Shown: piece by piece, positions 45,531-56,780 of the stretch
Numbering within the stretch: the first letter of the stretch is position 1
Layout of the letters: each line of letters starts with the position of its first letter
Source of the DNA: Archegozetes longisetosus
Lineage: Eukaryota; Arthropoda; Arachnida; Sarcoptiformes; Trhypochthoniidae
Direction: 5' to 3'
DNA: 64,000 nucleotides
Assembly: GCA_018873245.2 (NCBI GenBank)
Contig: JAEMBT020000009.1
Span: forward strand, 9,429,288-9,493,287
Translations under genes and position numbers: made by a program
Notes under the pieces: generated by a model
The model's input: the letters and a program-made list of their open reading frames with translations, nothing else
Databases searched by the model: none
Told to the model about the DNA's origin: nothing

Positions 45531-48500
45531 ATGATATCTCCGCCTCTGACCATCAAATTGATAACAGTATCGATAATAATACTGTATAAAGAACTCGTTC
45601 ATAAAAGTATTGAGAATCGGATAATATGGTATGATAGCTACGATTTTATAGTGATCGGCGCTGGTTCTGCTGGAGCTGTTGTGGCTATGAGATTGACTGA
45701 GAATAAGGACACCGAAGTATTACTTCTCGAAGCTGGAGGACCGCAGAGTGTTAAAACTGATATTCCACAAGAGTTTCTATACTTAGAGAACACGAAATAT
45801 GATTGGAAATATAAAACAGTTCCACAAAAATTTATGGGTCTGTCAAATATTGATGGACGTGTGGCTGAACCAAGAGGTAAAGTGATTGGCGGCTCTTCTT
45901 CCATCAATTATATGTGTCATAACAGAGGAAACAAAAGAGATTTCGATAACTGGGCCAAAACTTATGGTGCGATCGGTTGGAATTATACCGAGGTGTTGCC
46001 TTATTTTATCAAATCTGAAAACAATAGTGATGTCAGGATTGTTAACGAGAATCCTGGATACCATGGAACTGAAGGGCCAATTGGCGTGTCTTCTCCTCCA
46101 AACCCAGATCCTATTTTGTTGATATATCAAAAAACAATCAATAACTTAGGGATAAAAACTACGGATGTTAACGGTCCACAACAATTGGGAACAAGTATTA
46201 CACAGTCGACTATAAAGGATGGCTTAAGATCTAGTACTGGAAACGCTTATATCGATCCCAATCCACATCCTGATAATTTACATATTTTAACAAGATCTTT
46301 TGTCTTAAAAATATTGTTCAGAAACTCGAGTCGAGGAATAACTGCTTATGGAGTTGAATTTATGAAAAACGGTCGAAAGTACACTGTTAAGGCGAACAAA
46401 GAAGTAATTTTATGTGCAGGTAAATAAGTATTGATTGTTTAATTTCTCAATATTTATCTAGCCTTGGATAATAGATGTTCATAGAATGGAAAAATGAGTT
46501 GCTTTGATGCAGTTTAGCACAGTTGCAGCTTTTTTTGAAGTTTTCATAAATCAATTACTAACTCCCACTCTGACATAAAAAAAAGGTATATAAATTCGTG
46601 TTGACCGATTATTGATGGTTGGAGCGTGAGTACAATATGAAATTGTTTTCAAACAATCTTAGTGAATGTTGTACCAGTAACGAATTGGTGCTATAAAGTC
46701 TAGCTTTTATTGAAATCAAGCGATCACAAAACCAAATTGCACCTAAGCTAACCCGATAAAGTTATTCCTCAAAATTAGAATGGACATCTTCACAAATGTT
46801 TTAGGTGAAGGTTCAACGAGATCTTGAACAATTATTCATCTATACAATCTATTCGAGACATATTTTAATGATTATTCCATTTTATTCAGCTAAATTTAAT
46901 CTAAATTCGAATTTTGTCAATTTTTCAATTATTCATATCATTAAATCAATTGAAATTTAAAGGAATCGTATATTAATTTGGAAATAGTTTACGAAAGCTA
47001 TTCTATCAAACGAAAATTATAAAACGTTTAACTACATTAAGAGATAAAAGTTTGGATTTATTAGTAACATTATATTTTCTTGAGTTCAAACTCTGCTTCA
47101 TATCAAAACTTTTATTTAACAACTGAAAACCTTTTTTCGTTCACTATTTATCAGACTTATTGATAAGTATAACAGCCTTATTTCAAAAAATCAAAAACTG
47201 AACAAATTTAAATGAGTGAAATTTCATGAAAAGACATAATTGTAACATTAAATCAATTGGAAAACACAAAAACTTTTTCAGAGAATTAATCAACAACCAT
47301 ATTTTTCGATTTCAAATTTTGAAGTAGTAACCAAATTATGCATTCTGTTCGTCGAAAAAGTTATGTAATCTTTTCTAGTTTTCGTAATATCACTCGCTGT
47401 TTCATTAGAATATAAAGTGTGAAAAAATTTCACATTTTCAGGTAAAATAATAAGTTTGTTAATGTCGTAAAGTTTTTCTTTATTAATCTGTAACAAATTT
47501 TCGAAAGCTAATTGTATTTTATCTATTTTTCACTTAATGAGATTGAGTCAAAATTATTCTTAAATAAGTTTAAAATAGTAAATTTCGGTTCATTAATAGT
47601 CAGAGAGATCTTTTATAAACTTTATCAGTCTCATTTCAGAACAATAAACAAGTTTAGGTTTTATGAATGATTCAAAGAATTGTTTATACAAATATCTTAC
47701 AATCAACTAATTGATCAGGAGTTTATCGGGGTCTCTTATGTCGTCTTTAAAGTTCAGCCTATGATTGAGTTAATTTTTCTGTCCTTTTATTTTGCAGTTA
47801 ACATGTTTTTCCAAACTTCAAAATTATTTTAATTTCATGTGAACTTTTTCCAAATTAATATACAGTTTAAAACGTAATAAGTTTTATAAATTAATTTTGC
47901 TGAAACTGACTGCAGTCCTTAATAAACGACACCTTTGATCAACTACCAATCAATTTAAATTCTTAAAATCTTTTCATCAGTAAAATGAAACAACAGGTTT
48001 TAAACACTCCTCACTCATGCTTGGGATCATACGCTTGAGCTAACGATTACGCTCTATATAGTTTTTACGCCTGCCCTTAGGATCGAGCGCTTTAAACCCA
48101 ATCCTTTATATCTCTGCCTCGAAGCATTTGAAACTCAAGAGTTTAATACTAATGAGAAGAAATCCTGAATCTTTCTAACACAATGAGTGAAAAAATAAGA
48201 AAATATTGGGGAAACCAATTTTAGTGGAAAAACAACCAGAAAACCCTGAAGTTTTAAAAATGGTCAAACTTTCATGAGAATAAATATATAAATAAATATA
48301 ACTTCAGAAAAAATTCTTGAGTAACTAGCATGAGTGTAGTTACTTTGAAATTTTCAAAGTTTCATTGACTCAATTTATCTGAAATTAATAAGCTTACTTC
48401 ACCTACCGACCTCATGAATTTTATTCTTCTAAAATATCAAAACATTCGTCCATTCACTATACGAATTCAATTCATAATTAAGGTTTCATATTTAACGCTT

Positions 48501-49578
48501 ATAGCTTGCTAGTGCTAAAAATTAAGATTAGGGATCATTTCTATGATTACTTGTGAAGTGTACTACATCAAAATGATTTCTCATTTTTTCTTACTTCAAC
48601 ACCTGTTGTCCGAAACTTTACACTAGTTATCAAGACTGAATTAATATTTTTATCAAAAGGTGCCGTAAGTTCTCCTCAAATACTAATGCTATCAGGAATT
48701 GGACCGAAAGATCACCTAAAAGAATTGAGAATACCTTTGATAGCAGACCTTCCAGTTGGTGACAATCTGAAAGATCACGTAGCTTTAGGACTTTATTCCA
48801 TAATTAAAAATGAAAGTTTAGTCAATATTGCTCCTGAACTAAATGTCGACCAATTATACGAGCTCTATACCAACAAATCTGGACCTTTATCTCAGGTTCC
48901 GTTTTCATTAACATATCATAGCACTGAAAGTAATTCAGACAATGAATGGCCGAACACATGCTTATTCACATTCGTTCAAAAGTTCAGCACAAACTTGACT
49001 GAAACAGTCTCTCCGTATGGATCTGACATATGTCAATGGAGAGAATATTATAGACAGTTTTTAGGCCAAAACTGTTTAGCGATACAACCTTTTCTAACTA
49101 GAGTTAGAAGCTATGGTTCCATTCGATTGTCTTCGACCAATCCTTTCGAGCATCCACTAATTGATCCTAAATTTTTGTCAAATCCTCAGGATTTAGAAGA
49201 TTTAGTAGAAGTAACAAAATTTTGTTCTCTATTCTGCAAAAGACTTCGTTTGCAGAACAAGTGATTATGTCTTCGAAACCTATTCCAGGATGTGTTTACT
49301 GTCGCAATCGACCACTTTATGAATGCGATTCTTATATTCGATGTATTTTTAGACGAATTGGTAGATCAAGTTTTCATCCGGTAGGCACTTGTCGAATGGG
49401 ATCTATTGATAGAAATGATGTTGTGGTTAATGAGAGGCTTAAAGTTAAAGGTATTTCAAGACTTCGTGTTATCGATGCTTCAATAATGCCTGAACTGATT
49501 AATGCGAATACAAATGCAGCCGCGATTATGATCGGCGAATATGGTTCTCAAATGATTAAACAAGACTATGGTCTCTAA
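45531..49578 (+). pseudogene. GMC oxidoreductase GMC-B, inverted duplicate of GMC-A, one-base frameshift
   Basis: Exon 1 (45531-46419) has exactly the length of GMC-A exon 1 (889 nt) and the same donor CAG|GTAAATAAG; exon 2 (48660-49578) is 919 nt against 920 in GMC-A. Residue identity is high, with the signal peptide, VIGAGSAGAVVAMRL, PRGKVIGGSSSINYM and the catalytic HPVGTCRMGS all present. The missing base lies near 49221 (AAAATTTTG, where GMC-A has AAATCTATG). The first frame therefore ends at 49264, and the rest (from about 49222), including the catalytic His/Asn, is in another frame. Either a recent pseudogene or an assembly error in an A/T run. The intron is about 2.2 kb. Confidence 0.88.
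46968..47873. mobile_element. 0.9-kb element in the GMC-B intron with GTATATTAATTTGG ends
   Basis: Ends GTATATTAATTTGGAAA and the reverse complement (TTTCCAAATTAATATAC) are inverted repeats. The segment is absent from the aligned GMC-A intron (about 19690). A 68-codon minus frame (47290-47496) follows an acceptor-like TTTGTTACAG but has no recognised domain. The target duplication is unclear. The right 275 bp recurs at 51161-51425. Confidence 0.7.
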
Positions 49579-49879
49579 ATTCTAATCAACTTTTTAAGAA
49601 ACAATATGAATTGCAACCCAGATTTTCAAGCCTCATACTATAATAACTTGTAGTTAAAGATTATTTAATATTTTTCTATTAATTATACTTTTTAACTGAA
49701 CTTATTCCTCGAAAATTACCGAAATCTCGAAATCCATTCATCGATTGCTAAATCTGTAGATGTGATGTAACTATATTAATAAGAAATAAATTGATTACAC
49801 TTTTGCATGTTCAAAAAACAGAAAATTATTTATTATTTCTATTAGTTCGAATAAATTGCGTAAACGCGTGGCGATATAA

Positions 49880-50235
49880 AGAAGTTGTCATTTTTTTGAA
49901 AAATGTCTTTCAATTTGTTGGCACTTCCTCTGTTTAATAGCGGATGAAATACAATACTCGTGATATAAAATTTTTAAAATAACATACAAAGAATATTGCA
50001 CAATGCTCACTTTTATAAAAAAAATTCTAATGCTATTATTGTGCAAACGGTATGAGATATTTAAAATATCTCTTCACTAAAATGTTTTCATATTTAAATA
50101 TTACTAACGACACACTATTATTTATACATCAAATTAAGTAATGTGCTTCAATTAACATTTAAAAGTTTTATTTACTATTTATGTATTAATACCAAGGACT
50201 AACCAGACATTTGATGTGTGATAAATATATTTTAT
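49880..50235. other. Gene-free AT-rich spacer
   Basis: 3' flank beyond GMC-B; nothing recognised. Confidence 0.4.
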
Positions 50236-50284
50236 TTATGGCTCTCAAATGATTAAACAAGACTATGGTCTCTGAATTCTAAAC
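50236..50284 (+). pseudogene. Stray duplicate of the last GMC codons
   Basis: TATGGCTCTCAAATGATTAA through GACTATGGTCTCTGAATTCT matches the end of GMC-B exon 2 (49542-49590) with two changes. No other GMC sequence is attached. A short duplicated piece, perhaps from local break repair. Confidence 0.8.
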
Positions 50285-50528
50285 ATGATAATTTAAAAAT
50301 GATAAACAATAAGAAAAGTTTAAGAAATGAATGCATTAAAAATGAATGAATTACATAGAATCATAAATTCCACGTCAATAAAGCGATAAAAAATGGTACA
50401 TTATTATCTAAATTTTTATATCACTCTGTTAACTATTGACTTCATCACTGCTTAATTTTTCGTAATAAAAACATAAAAGTAAAGTTTTAAAAGTACTCAC
50501 TTAATTGATGAATATATATACATTTGGT

Positions 50529-50692
50529 GAATTCTAACAAAAATATGACGAAATAAAATATAATTTTTTGACAAAAAACATAAATCTAAAATATATTAAT
50601 AATGAGTGAATTGAATGTATTATTTTTAAGATTTTTGTTTTTCGTCAAAAAAATTATATTTTATTTTATCACTTTTTTTATTAGAGTTCATC
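50529..50692. repeat. AT-rich hairpin
   Basis: The arm at 50529-50590 (AAATATAATTTTTTGAC...) is inverted at 50627-50692 (GTCAAAAAAATTATATTT), leaving a short loop. Could be a small foldback element. Confidence 0.6.
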
Positions 50693-51160
50693 AAAAACTA
50701 AATTGTATTCTATTTAAATTTTTCAATAATAAAGTTTTATTTAATAAAATTTGACAAAAGTTAAAATATAATACATCCAATTTATTATTCAAAATTATGA
50801 ATAGAATAATGAAAATTACTCAAAAATTTAAGAAAAGAGGTTGAAAAGTTTTCTCACTAATTGTTTAATTTTAAATAAAATCATTTAAAATGTTTATGAT
50901 AAATAGATTTAAACATATTTGACTGATTCTTAATATTTTATTTTCTAAATATTGGTTATATTTAAACTTTTGAAGTTTGTCTATTATATATTTGTTAGTA
51001 ATATGGAACTGTATATTGTTCATATTTGCCTCGCTCAATAAACTGTTTGCTCTGCATAGCTATTGGATCTCCCTTGTTCTCTACTCATCCCTTAGGCATA
51101 GATGGCAGGTCTATCGCTTGCTCAAACACCCTTATCCGATGTAATATACTATTATACTTG

Positions 51161-51425
51161 GTCAGAGAGATCTTTTATAAACTTTATCAGTCTCACTTTA
51201 GAACAATAATTAAGTTTAGGTTTTATGAATGATTCAAAGAATTGTTTATACAAATATCTTACAATCAACTAATTGATCAGGAGTTTATCGGGGTCTCTTA
51301 TGTCGTCTTTAAAGTTCAGCCTATGATTAAGTTAATTTTTCTGTCCTTTTATTTTGCAGTTAACATGTTTTTCCAAACTTCAAAATCATTTTAATTTCAT
51401 GTGAAATTTTTCCAAATTAATATAC
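51161..51425. repeat. Near-identical copy of the right end of the 46968-47873 element
   Basis: About 265-275 bp match 47599-47873 with roughly ten differences, ending at the same terminus (CCAAATTAATATAC). The left terminus is not found, so this is a truncated or fragmentary copy. High identity suggests recent movement. Confidence 0.85.
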
Positions 51426-51589
51426 ATATATTAAATGAGTTTAAGTTATATTCTTTAGTAATAAGCAACTTATTCTTTCTGAAGGCGTCGTTCGTATCTA
51501 TACATGTGGACCTTCTAAAAATGCAATACTGATCAAGAGATGGCTGGTTATTGCATACCGTCACTCAATTTTGATGAAGTATTGAGAAT

Positions 51590-51638
51590 TTCAGTAATTT
51601 AGGGTCACTTTGACCACGTTTTATTGCTCTAGGGTTAA
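51590..51638. mobile_element. Isolated end of a TTAA-type element
   Basis: GGGTCACTTTGACCAC followed by CTCTAGGGTTAA resembles the ends of the 20262-20673 element (TTAACCCTAGAAC and GGGTCAAAATGACCC). No partner end was found to the left. Confidence 0.5.
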
Positions 51639-51639
51639 G

Positions 51640-52084
51640 AAATGTCAGACATATGATTGATAATCTTATGGCTGATATATTTTCTTATTATGGATTTGAT
51701 GACACGCATAAATGCAATGAACACGATTATTGAAACGATAAAAGTAAAGTAAAGACTATATCAGGCTTGGAAAGCAAAAAGTACTTTGTTTATTTGTAAA
51801 AACAAAAGGATTTAATTATATTTTGTACTTTGTTAAACATTTAACTCATTAGAAAACTAACTGAATACTAATCATGAACTTCTAATTCTTTTATAACATC
51901 ATAGTTTGGAATATTTATCAATATCTGACCGAACTTTCATTCATATTACTATAACAATTCAACGAATAACGGGATATTTATTGAGCTGATTAATAAGAGG
52001 AAAAACTCTTATTTATTGCATATCTAATTGAATATAAGTGTTTTGTAATTGAAAATTATAAACTAGTGCACTTAGCAATAATTA
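51640..52084. other. Gene-free AT-rich spacer
   Basis: Nothing recognised. Confidence 0.4.
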
Positions 52085-52926
52085 GGGTTACACTTCGAAA
52101 TTTCGAAAAATAAAGTTTCGAAATATAAAGTTTCGAAATACAAAGTTTCGAAAAATAAAGTTTCGAAAAATAAAGTTTCGAAAACCCTGTTTTGAGGCCC
52201 TAATAATACGATAAACCCCATTTTGTTTTTATAGGGATATATTACTTTCAGATCTCTATTAAGAAACCAATGGACTGGTAGTAAAAAATAGTAACATTGA
52301 TGTAATTGTGTTCATTAAAATGATTGGCATACTTATTATCAATTAAACTCAACCTGGCTTTACATCCTTTAGTTTTGTACTCATAATGATCTTTATTTTG
52401 TAGGTTTTAATTCTATAAACATCGAATTATTGTGAACTGCAGATATAGAACTGCGATCATTATTAATTAAATAAACTCAATTATTCATAATTTATTCTAG
52501 AAAACATTAAAAAATAGAAAATTTGTTGCGGAAGAATGTCTATTAATGAATGAAAGACTTAAAGTTTTAAGACTTAAAGACGAAAAGTTTTTATTATCTT
52601 TAAAACTCTTTCTGCTAATCCCTTAATCTATTGGAGTTCCTTTGCAATTTGATAATAGTGAAAACAGGTTTATTCCACAAATAAGGCTTATTTATTAATT
52701 TAATGTTCAATTATAATCTATTTGATATTTGAAAATATTTAGTTTCAAATTTAGCTTATTTTAAGTTTAGAAAATCGGATTCTTTTTTCTGGTATAAAGT
52801 TTAGAAACAGGGTTTTCGAAACTTTATTTTTCGAAACTTTATTTTTCGAAACTTTATTTTTCGAAACTTTACTTTTCGAAACTTTATTTTTCGAAACTTT
52901 ATATTTCGAAACTTCGAAGTGATCCC
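52085..52926. mobile_element. hAT-like element with inverted arrays of a 15-bp subterminal repeat
   Basis: Each end carries five or six units of AAAGTTTCGAAAAAT (left) or ATTTTTCGAAACTTT (right). Outer termini GGGTTACACTTCGAA and TTCGAAGTGATCCC are inverted. ATAATTA flanks both sides as a 7-bp match. The middle (about 580 bp) is AT-rich with no transposase. Subterminal arrays are typical transposase binding sites of hAT elements. Confidence 0.75.
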
Positions 52927-52929
52927 ATA

Positions 52930-53532
52930 ATTAGTAATTAGTTGCCACTGAAAATATTTTTCCGCTAAACGTTATCACAATTACAATCAATAGCATTAGT
53001 TTGAGCCCTTGCGGGTATATACTTCATAGATTTATGCGCAAAATGTTGTTTGTCCTTCAATACATGTGGTTTTACTTTCAATCTTTAAGAAGCCCTTTAG
53101 CTTTAATTTCACGTTTTATTTTTGAGATATTCAATTATTTTCATTGGATTAATGGGCACTCAAGAATATATTAGTGTTTTGAAAGTATTTAATTGATAGG
53201 AAGTGCAAACTCTGATTCGGTTTTAAGCAACCGGCTTGACTCATAGAAATTCGTTATGATTGATGACGAAATGACTAAATATTAATATTCAGTGCTATTC
53301 AGTATTAATTATTAGATTTGGCTAAACTTCATTAAATTCTACAAGCCCTTCTGTTTTTTTTCAAGTAACCAATAATTAATTTTGGTCCTCCAGGGTACAG
53401 TATATATAGTTACTGAAAAGGTGATAATGCATTTGATGTTACCACAATCTTCCGAATATCTTGGCAAACATCTATAAACTTTATTTTGATAAAATTGGTT
53501 TTAATCATACGTTTGATAGATATTATAACATT
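52930..53532. other. Gene-free AT-rich spacer
   Basis: Nothing recognised. Confidence 0.4.
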
Positions 53533-54002
53533 ATGGTTGCCAGATGTCCTTTTTTCTAGAGGATTGTCCTCGAATTTAGTAAACTGTTCTCGGTCCTCTT
53601 GTAAATGAAAAAAGACGCAAATGTCCTTGAGTTACAGATATTGTTTCACAAATATTTTTAAGATAATCGAAGTTGTTTTAGTAATTCGAATAGGAAATGA
53701 TTTCGTCGAAAGACTTTTTAGCACAATGAAAAATTTATGGTGGGATGAAAGAAATAGATTATCAGTTAAACAAGTCAAAGCTGAAATTTGTACAAAAGTT
53801 AACTTTTCTGTCTTGTGAATCATTTTATGAATATGTAAAAAACAAATGTCCCAATTATTAAAGCAGTGAAGTCTGCTCTGAAATATGATGCTCCTATAAG
53901 TTTATTGTAATTTGTTCAATTTTGTGAAATAAATTATATTTAATTCAATATTTTAATAATTGATTTTATTCTCGAGTTTGAGTTTTGAAATCTGGCAATT
54001 AT
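53533..54002 (+). mobile_element. Internally deleted hAT element with transposase C-terminus
   Basis: Ends TATGGTTGCCAGATGTCC and the reverse complement of the right end (TATAATTGCCAGATTTC) are inverted. The frame at 53640-53818 encodes IRIGNDFVERLFSTMKNLWW then VKAEICTKVNFSV, the hAT dimerisation region, matching the remnant at 12997. GTCCTC motifs near the left end resemble those in 33504-33901. Inactive. Confidence 0.7.
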
Positions 54003-54020
54003 AGATAACACTATCCCTTA

Positions 54021-54506
54021 TTAACCCTTCGTCACAACTTAACTTCCGAAAACGTAAAATTAACTGTGGGGTAAAATGTAACCCCCCCAATTATCCATCC
54101 TTTATATCTGTTCTAGGTTAGTCTGAATGCTTTCAGAATCAAGGTTAGCCCTTGTTTTCGAAGTTTAAACTTACTAATTAATTAATTTTTAGTTATTATC
54201 TGCTACAGCGTCATTAGTGGTTCAAATTGCTAGTAGCGACATTACAGTACTGCAACACATATAGTAAATACAAAGCACTGCGATGCAAGGGAAAATTTCT
54301 GTCCTCAGCCAAACATGTTGCCAGAAAAAAAAATTTAAATTAAAGTTACAAGTCTAAATTAATCAAATTTATTGTCATTCAAAGCCAGATATATAACCGA
54401 GGAATATCTAAATTCTCAAGAAGCAACGACGTTTTGTTGATTTTTTCTGAGATTTTTAAAGTCAAACTTGGGAACATTTTACCCCACAGTTGTGACGAAG
54501 GGTTAA
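54021..54506. mobile_element. piggyBac-like MITE, TTAA-flanked (copy 2 of the 4921 family)
   Basis: TTAA at 54021 and 54503; the left end TTAACCCTTCGTCACAACT is repeated exactly in inverted form at the right end, followed by GTGGGGTAAAATGT in both. The interior aligns with 4921-5411. 486 bp. Confidence 0.85.
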
Positions 54507-54545
54507 AATTCAATTGATACATTCACACGTGTTATCTATGCAATA

Positions 54546-54806
54546 CTATACAAACTCGATTTTATAACCATATCTAGTGCAATGGGAGTTTCTGTTGCAA
54601 AATCCGTTAGCAGTTGTATCACAAATTTCATTTCGTGTGTTTATTGTATGGTTAGTTTTACAGTCACCACATAAACCATTATCACAAATTGTTTTACCAT
54701 TTATTATAAACACAAACCTGATAGTTATCATCAAACTCAGTACAATCATAATTATTTCCACAAAATTGAGTCTTTTAATCAATTTTGTGATACTTCGAAC
54801 AGGCAT
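54546..54806 (-). CDS. Small cysteine-rich ORF, possibly secreted
   Basis: 86 codons from ATG at 54806. A hydrophobic stretch (IIMIVLSLMITIRFVFII) could be a signal anchor, followed by cysteines in ICDNGLCGDC, EICDTT and FCNRNSHC. A second frame upstream on the same strand (54965-55150) ends in a similar YCYRRDHCFC pattern, so these may be related exons. No family recognised; no clear splice sites. It may not be expressed. Confidence 0.3.
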   Translation of the reverse strand: MPVRSITKLIKRLNFVEIIMIVLSLMITIRFVFIINGKTICDNGLCGDCKTNHTINTRNEICDTTANGFCNRNSHCTRYGYKIEFV

Positions 54807-55132
54807 TACACAATCGACTCCTATTATTACATAATCTTGTTTATCATAGAATTGAAGTCATTTTACATAATATTCATAATCACTACAATGTTTTCGATAA
54901 TATTTTTATCAAAAATACTGTAACAATAGTTTATTTTGCATTCACATAAGTTTTTGATAGAAATTTAGCTATAACAAAAACAGTGATCTCTTCTATAACA
55001 ATATTTGTCAACTGTCTTGTTATAAGTTTTAGTTTTCGCATCTATTACAAAATGAGGTACACATTTAGCTTTAGTTATCTTGTCAGTCGTTTGAAAATTC
55101 CTATTAGTTGTCAAATTTTTCATCGATGATCT

Positions 55133-56780
55133 TTGATTATGAAGTTTCAATCGTGTAATGTTTCACTCTATCTCACAGAAGAAACAATATTTTTATTGAT
55201 AATGAATTTGTCAGCCATACACTGCCAATGTCCAGCAATGGGACAATCGCACTCTTGCAGTCGTCATATCACGACTGGAGATCCAAGAATTCATTGTTCT
55301 GGAGCTGAAATTAAGAAAAACTGCCACTAATTCTGTAACTGAACGAAACCAATTTTGAAGAAATAATAATGCATAGCACTAGTATTACAAAAATTGATAT
55401 GTTACTTCTTCAAAAAAGTAACATTAACTGAGTTCGTTCACATCTCTCATAATAGTTTATTGACAAAAATTTATTCAAGTTGTTTCAAGAAGGGATCGAA
55501 AACACTTTGAACTGTTGAGGATGAGCAGCTAAGCAATCAAATAACTTTTGCTGTGGGCAAAAGTTCTGAAAACTATCTAAAACTTGATCTGCAGAGCAAT
55601 TTCATCACTGAAATTACTATCTTTGCTTTTAAACTGAATAATAACTCAGTTCAAAGTAAACTAATAGAAATCGACTTAAGTGACAATAAAACAGGAAAAT
55701 TTGGTAGGTCTAATGAATTAATCTAGATTTAGTTAATCGCATTTATTGTAGATAATAATAGGCTAGCATTCAGCTCTGGTCACAAAATAGATATTTTGCT
55801 AAAAAAATAATCTACGGAATGTAAATAGCTTGAAAGAGAAAGTTTTGAAAATAATGATAGCGTTATTTTGAATATTGATTTTTCTGGTAACTTGTTTGAT
55901 AAATTACCTGAATATACTTTCAGAACTTGTCTCAAGAATAAGAAAAATAATTTACCATCTTGTTCAAAAAAATTTGAATACGATTGTAGTTTGAAATGGA
56001 TATTAAATGATAGAATCAAGATTCAAATCAATGTTTCGTGCGCTAATATTCATAATAGAAGTCTGTTCTAGTTAGCTAAATCAGAATCTGATTGTTCGAT
56101 ACTACAAACAACTACTTCAACAATAGTTTTCACAACGACACCCCCACCAAGTGTGTTCCCATCACCTGAAGATTTAAAGCCTTATGATCAGGATATTCTG
56201 TCGTTAAGTTGCGATAAAACTATAATCAACACAGAGTTATTGGCAAAACTTGCCTTAAAATTAAGGCTAAAAGTAGTTTTGATTAATTAAATATTCGCGA
56301 AACTAAAGTAAAAACAATAAGTAGAGATACGTTTATCAGCATTAAATTTGAAAATGCTGTCATTCAAAATAATGATGAACTTAAGCATCATGAATATTTC
56401 ATGATAAGAGAGAGATTGATAGTTTTATTTTTAGAAGTAATTCTAAAAGTAATTATCTCAACATATTTGAGTTAAGGGGAATTTTGAATACAAACAAAGT
56501 TTATTTGAATGGAAATTGTTTGAAAGAGGTTCCTTCGGAAGCATTCGTTGATGAAAATGGTATATATAGTGTATAGAATAGTGCGTAGTGTATAGTGTAG
56601 TCTCTAAAGCTATATTATATCGAAACTATAGGTTCTAATGCTTTTATTGGTTTAACAAAATCGACTCGCTCATCATTAGATCATAACATAGTTAAAACGA
56701 CAGTAGAGTATAGTTTGAAATTTACTGAAATCTCTGGACATCTGTTCGTCTCTTTGAAAAAATAATTATTTGGATAGTAA
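55133..56780 (+). pseudogene. Decayed leucine-rich-repeat protein gene
   Basis: A first segment (to 55330) reads as a possible signal peptide (IFLLIMNLSAIHC) and an LRR N-terminal cap (CQCPAMGQSHSC). At 55540-55720 come LRR units (YLKLDLQSNFITEI, LIEIDLSDNK). At 55868-56071: NIDFSGNLFDKLPEYTF and a C-terminal cap (FEYDCSLKWILND). Then a Thr/Pro linker (TTTSTIVFTTTPPPSVFPS, 56104-56160) leads to a second LRR block (KVYLNGNCLKEVPSEAF; IGSNAFIGL; FTEISGHLF). Stops and frame changes between blocks exceed what introns can explain. LRR proteins of this kind are secreted or membrane adhesion proteins. Probably a pseudogene. Confidence 0.6.

Larger units (their letters stand above)
45170..49870 (+). 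repeat. Inverted duplication, arm B (pairs with 17350-25625)
   Basis: Contains GMC-B with its flanks. It starts at the mariner end (45169) and similarity fades near 49870, past a shared AATAAA at about 49786. Element-specific differences from arm A: it lacks the 326-bp hAT MITE, and carries its own 0.9-kb insertion. Confidence 0.8.

Noticed and set aside
47599-51425. Direct repeats around GMC-B exon 2 as possible LTRs
   Set aside because: The repeat ends inside one inverted terminus, has no TG/CA ends, and the interval holds host exon sequence and no gag/pol; it is a dispersed element end.
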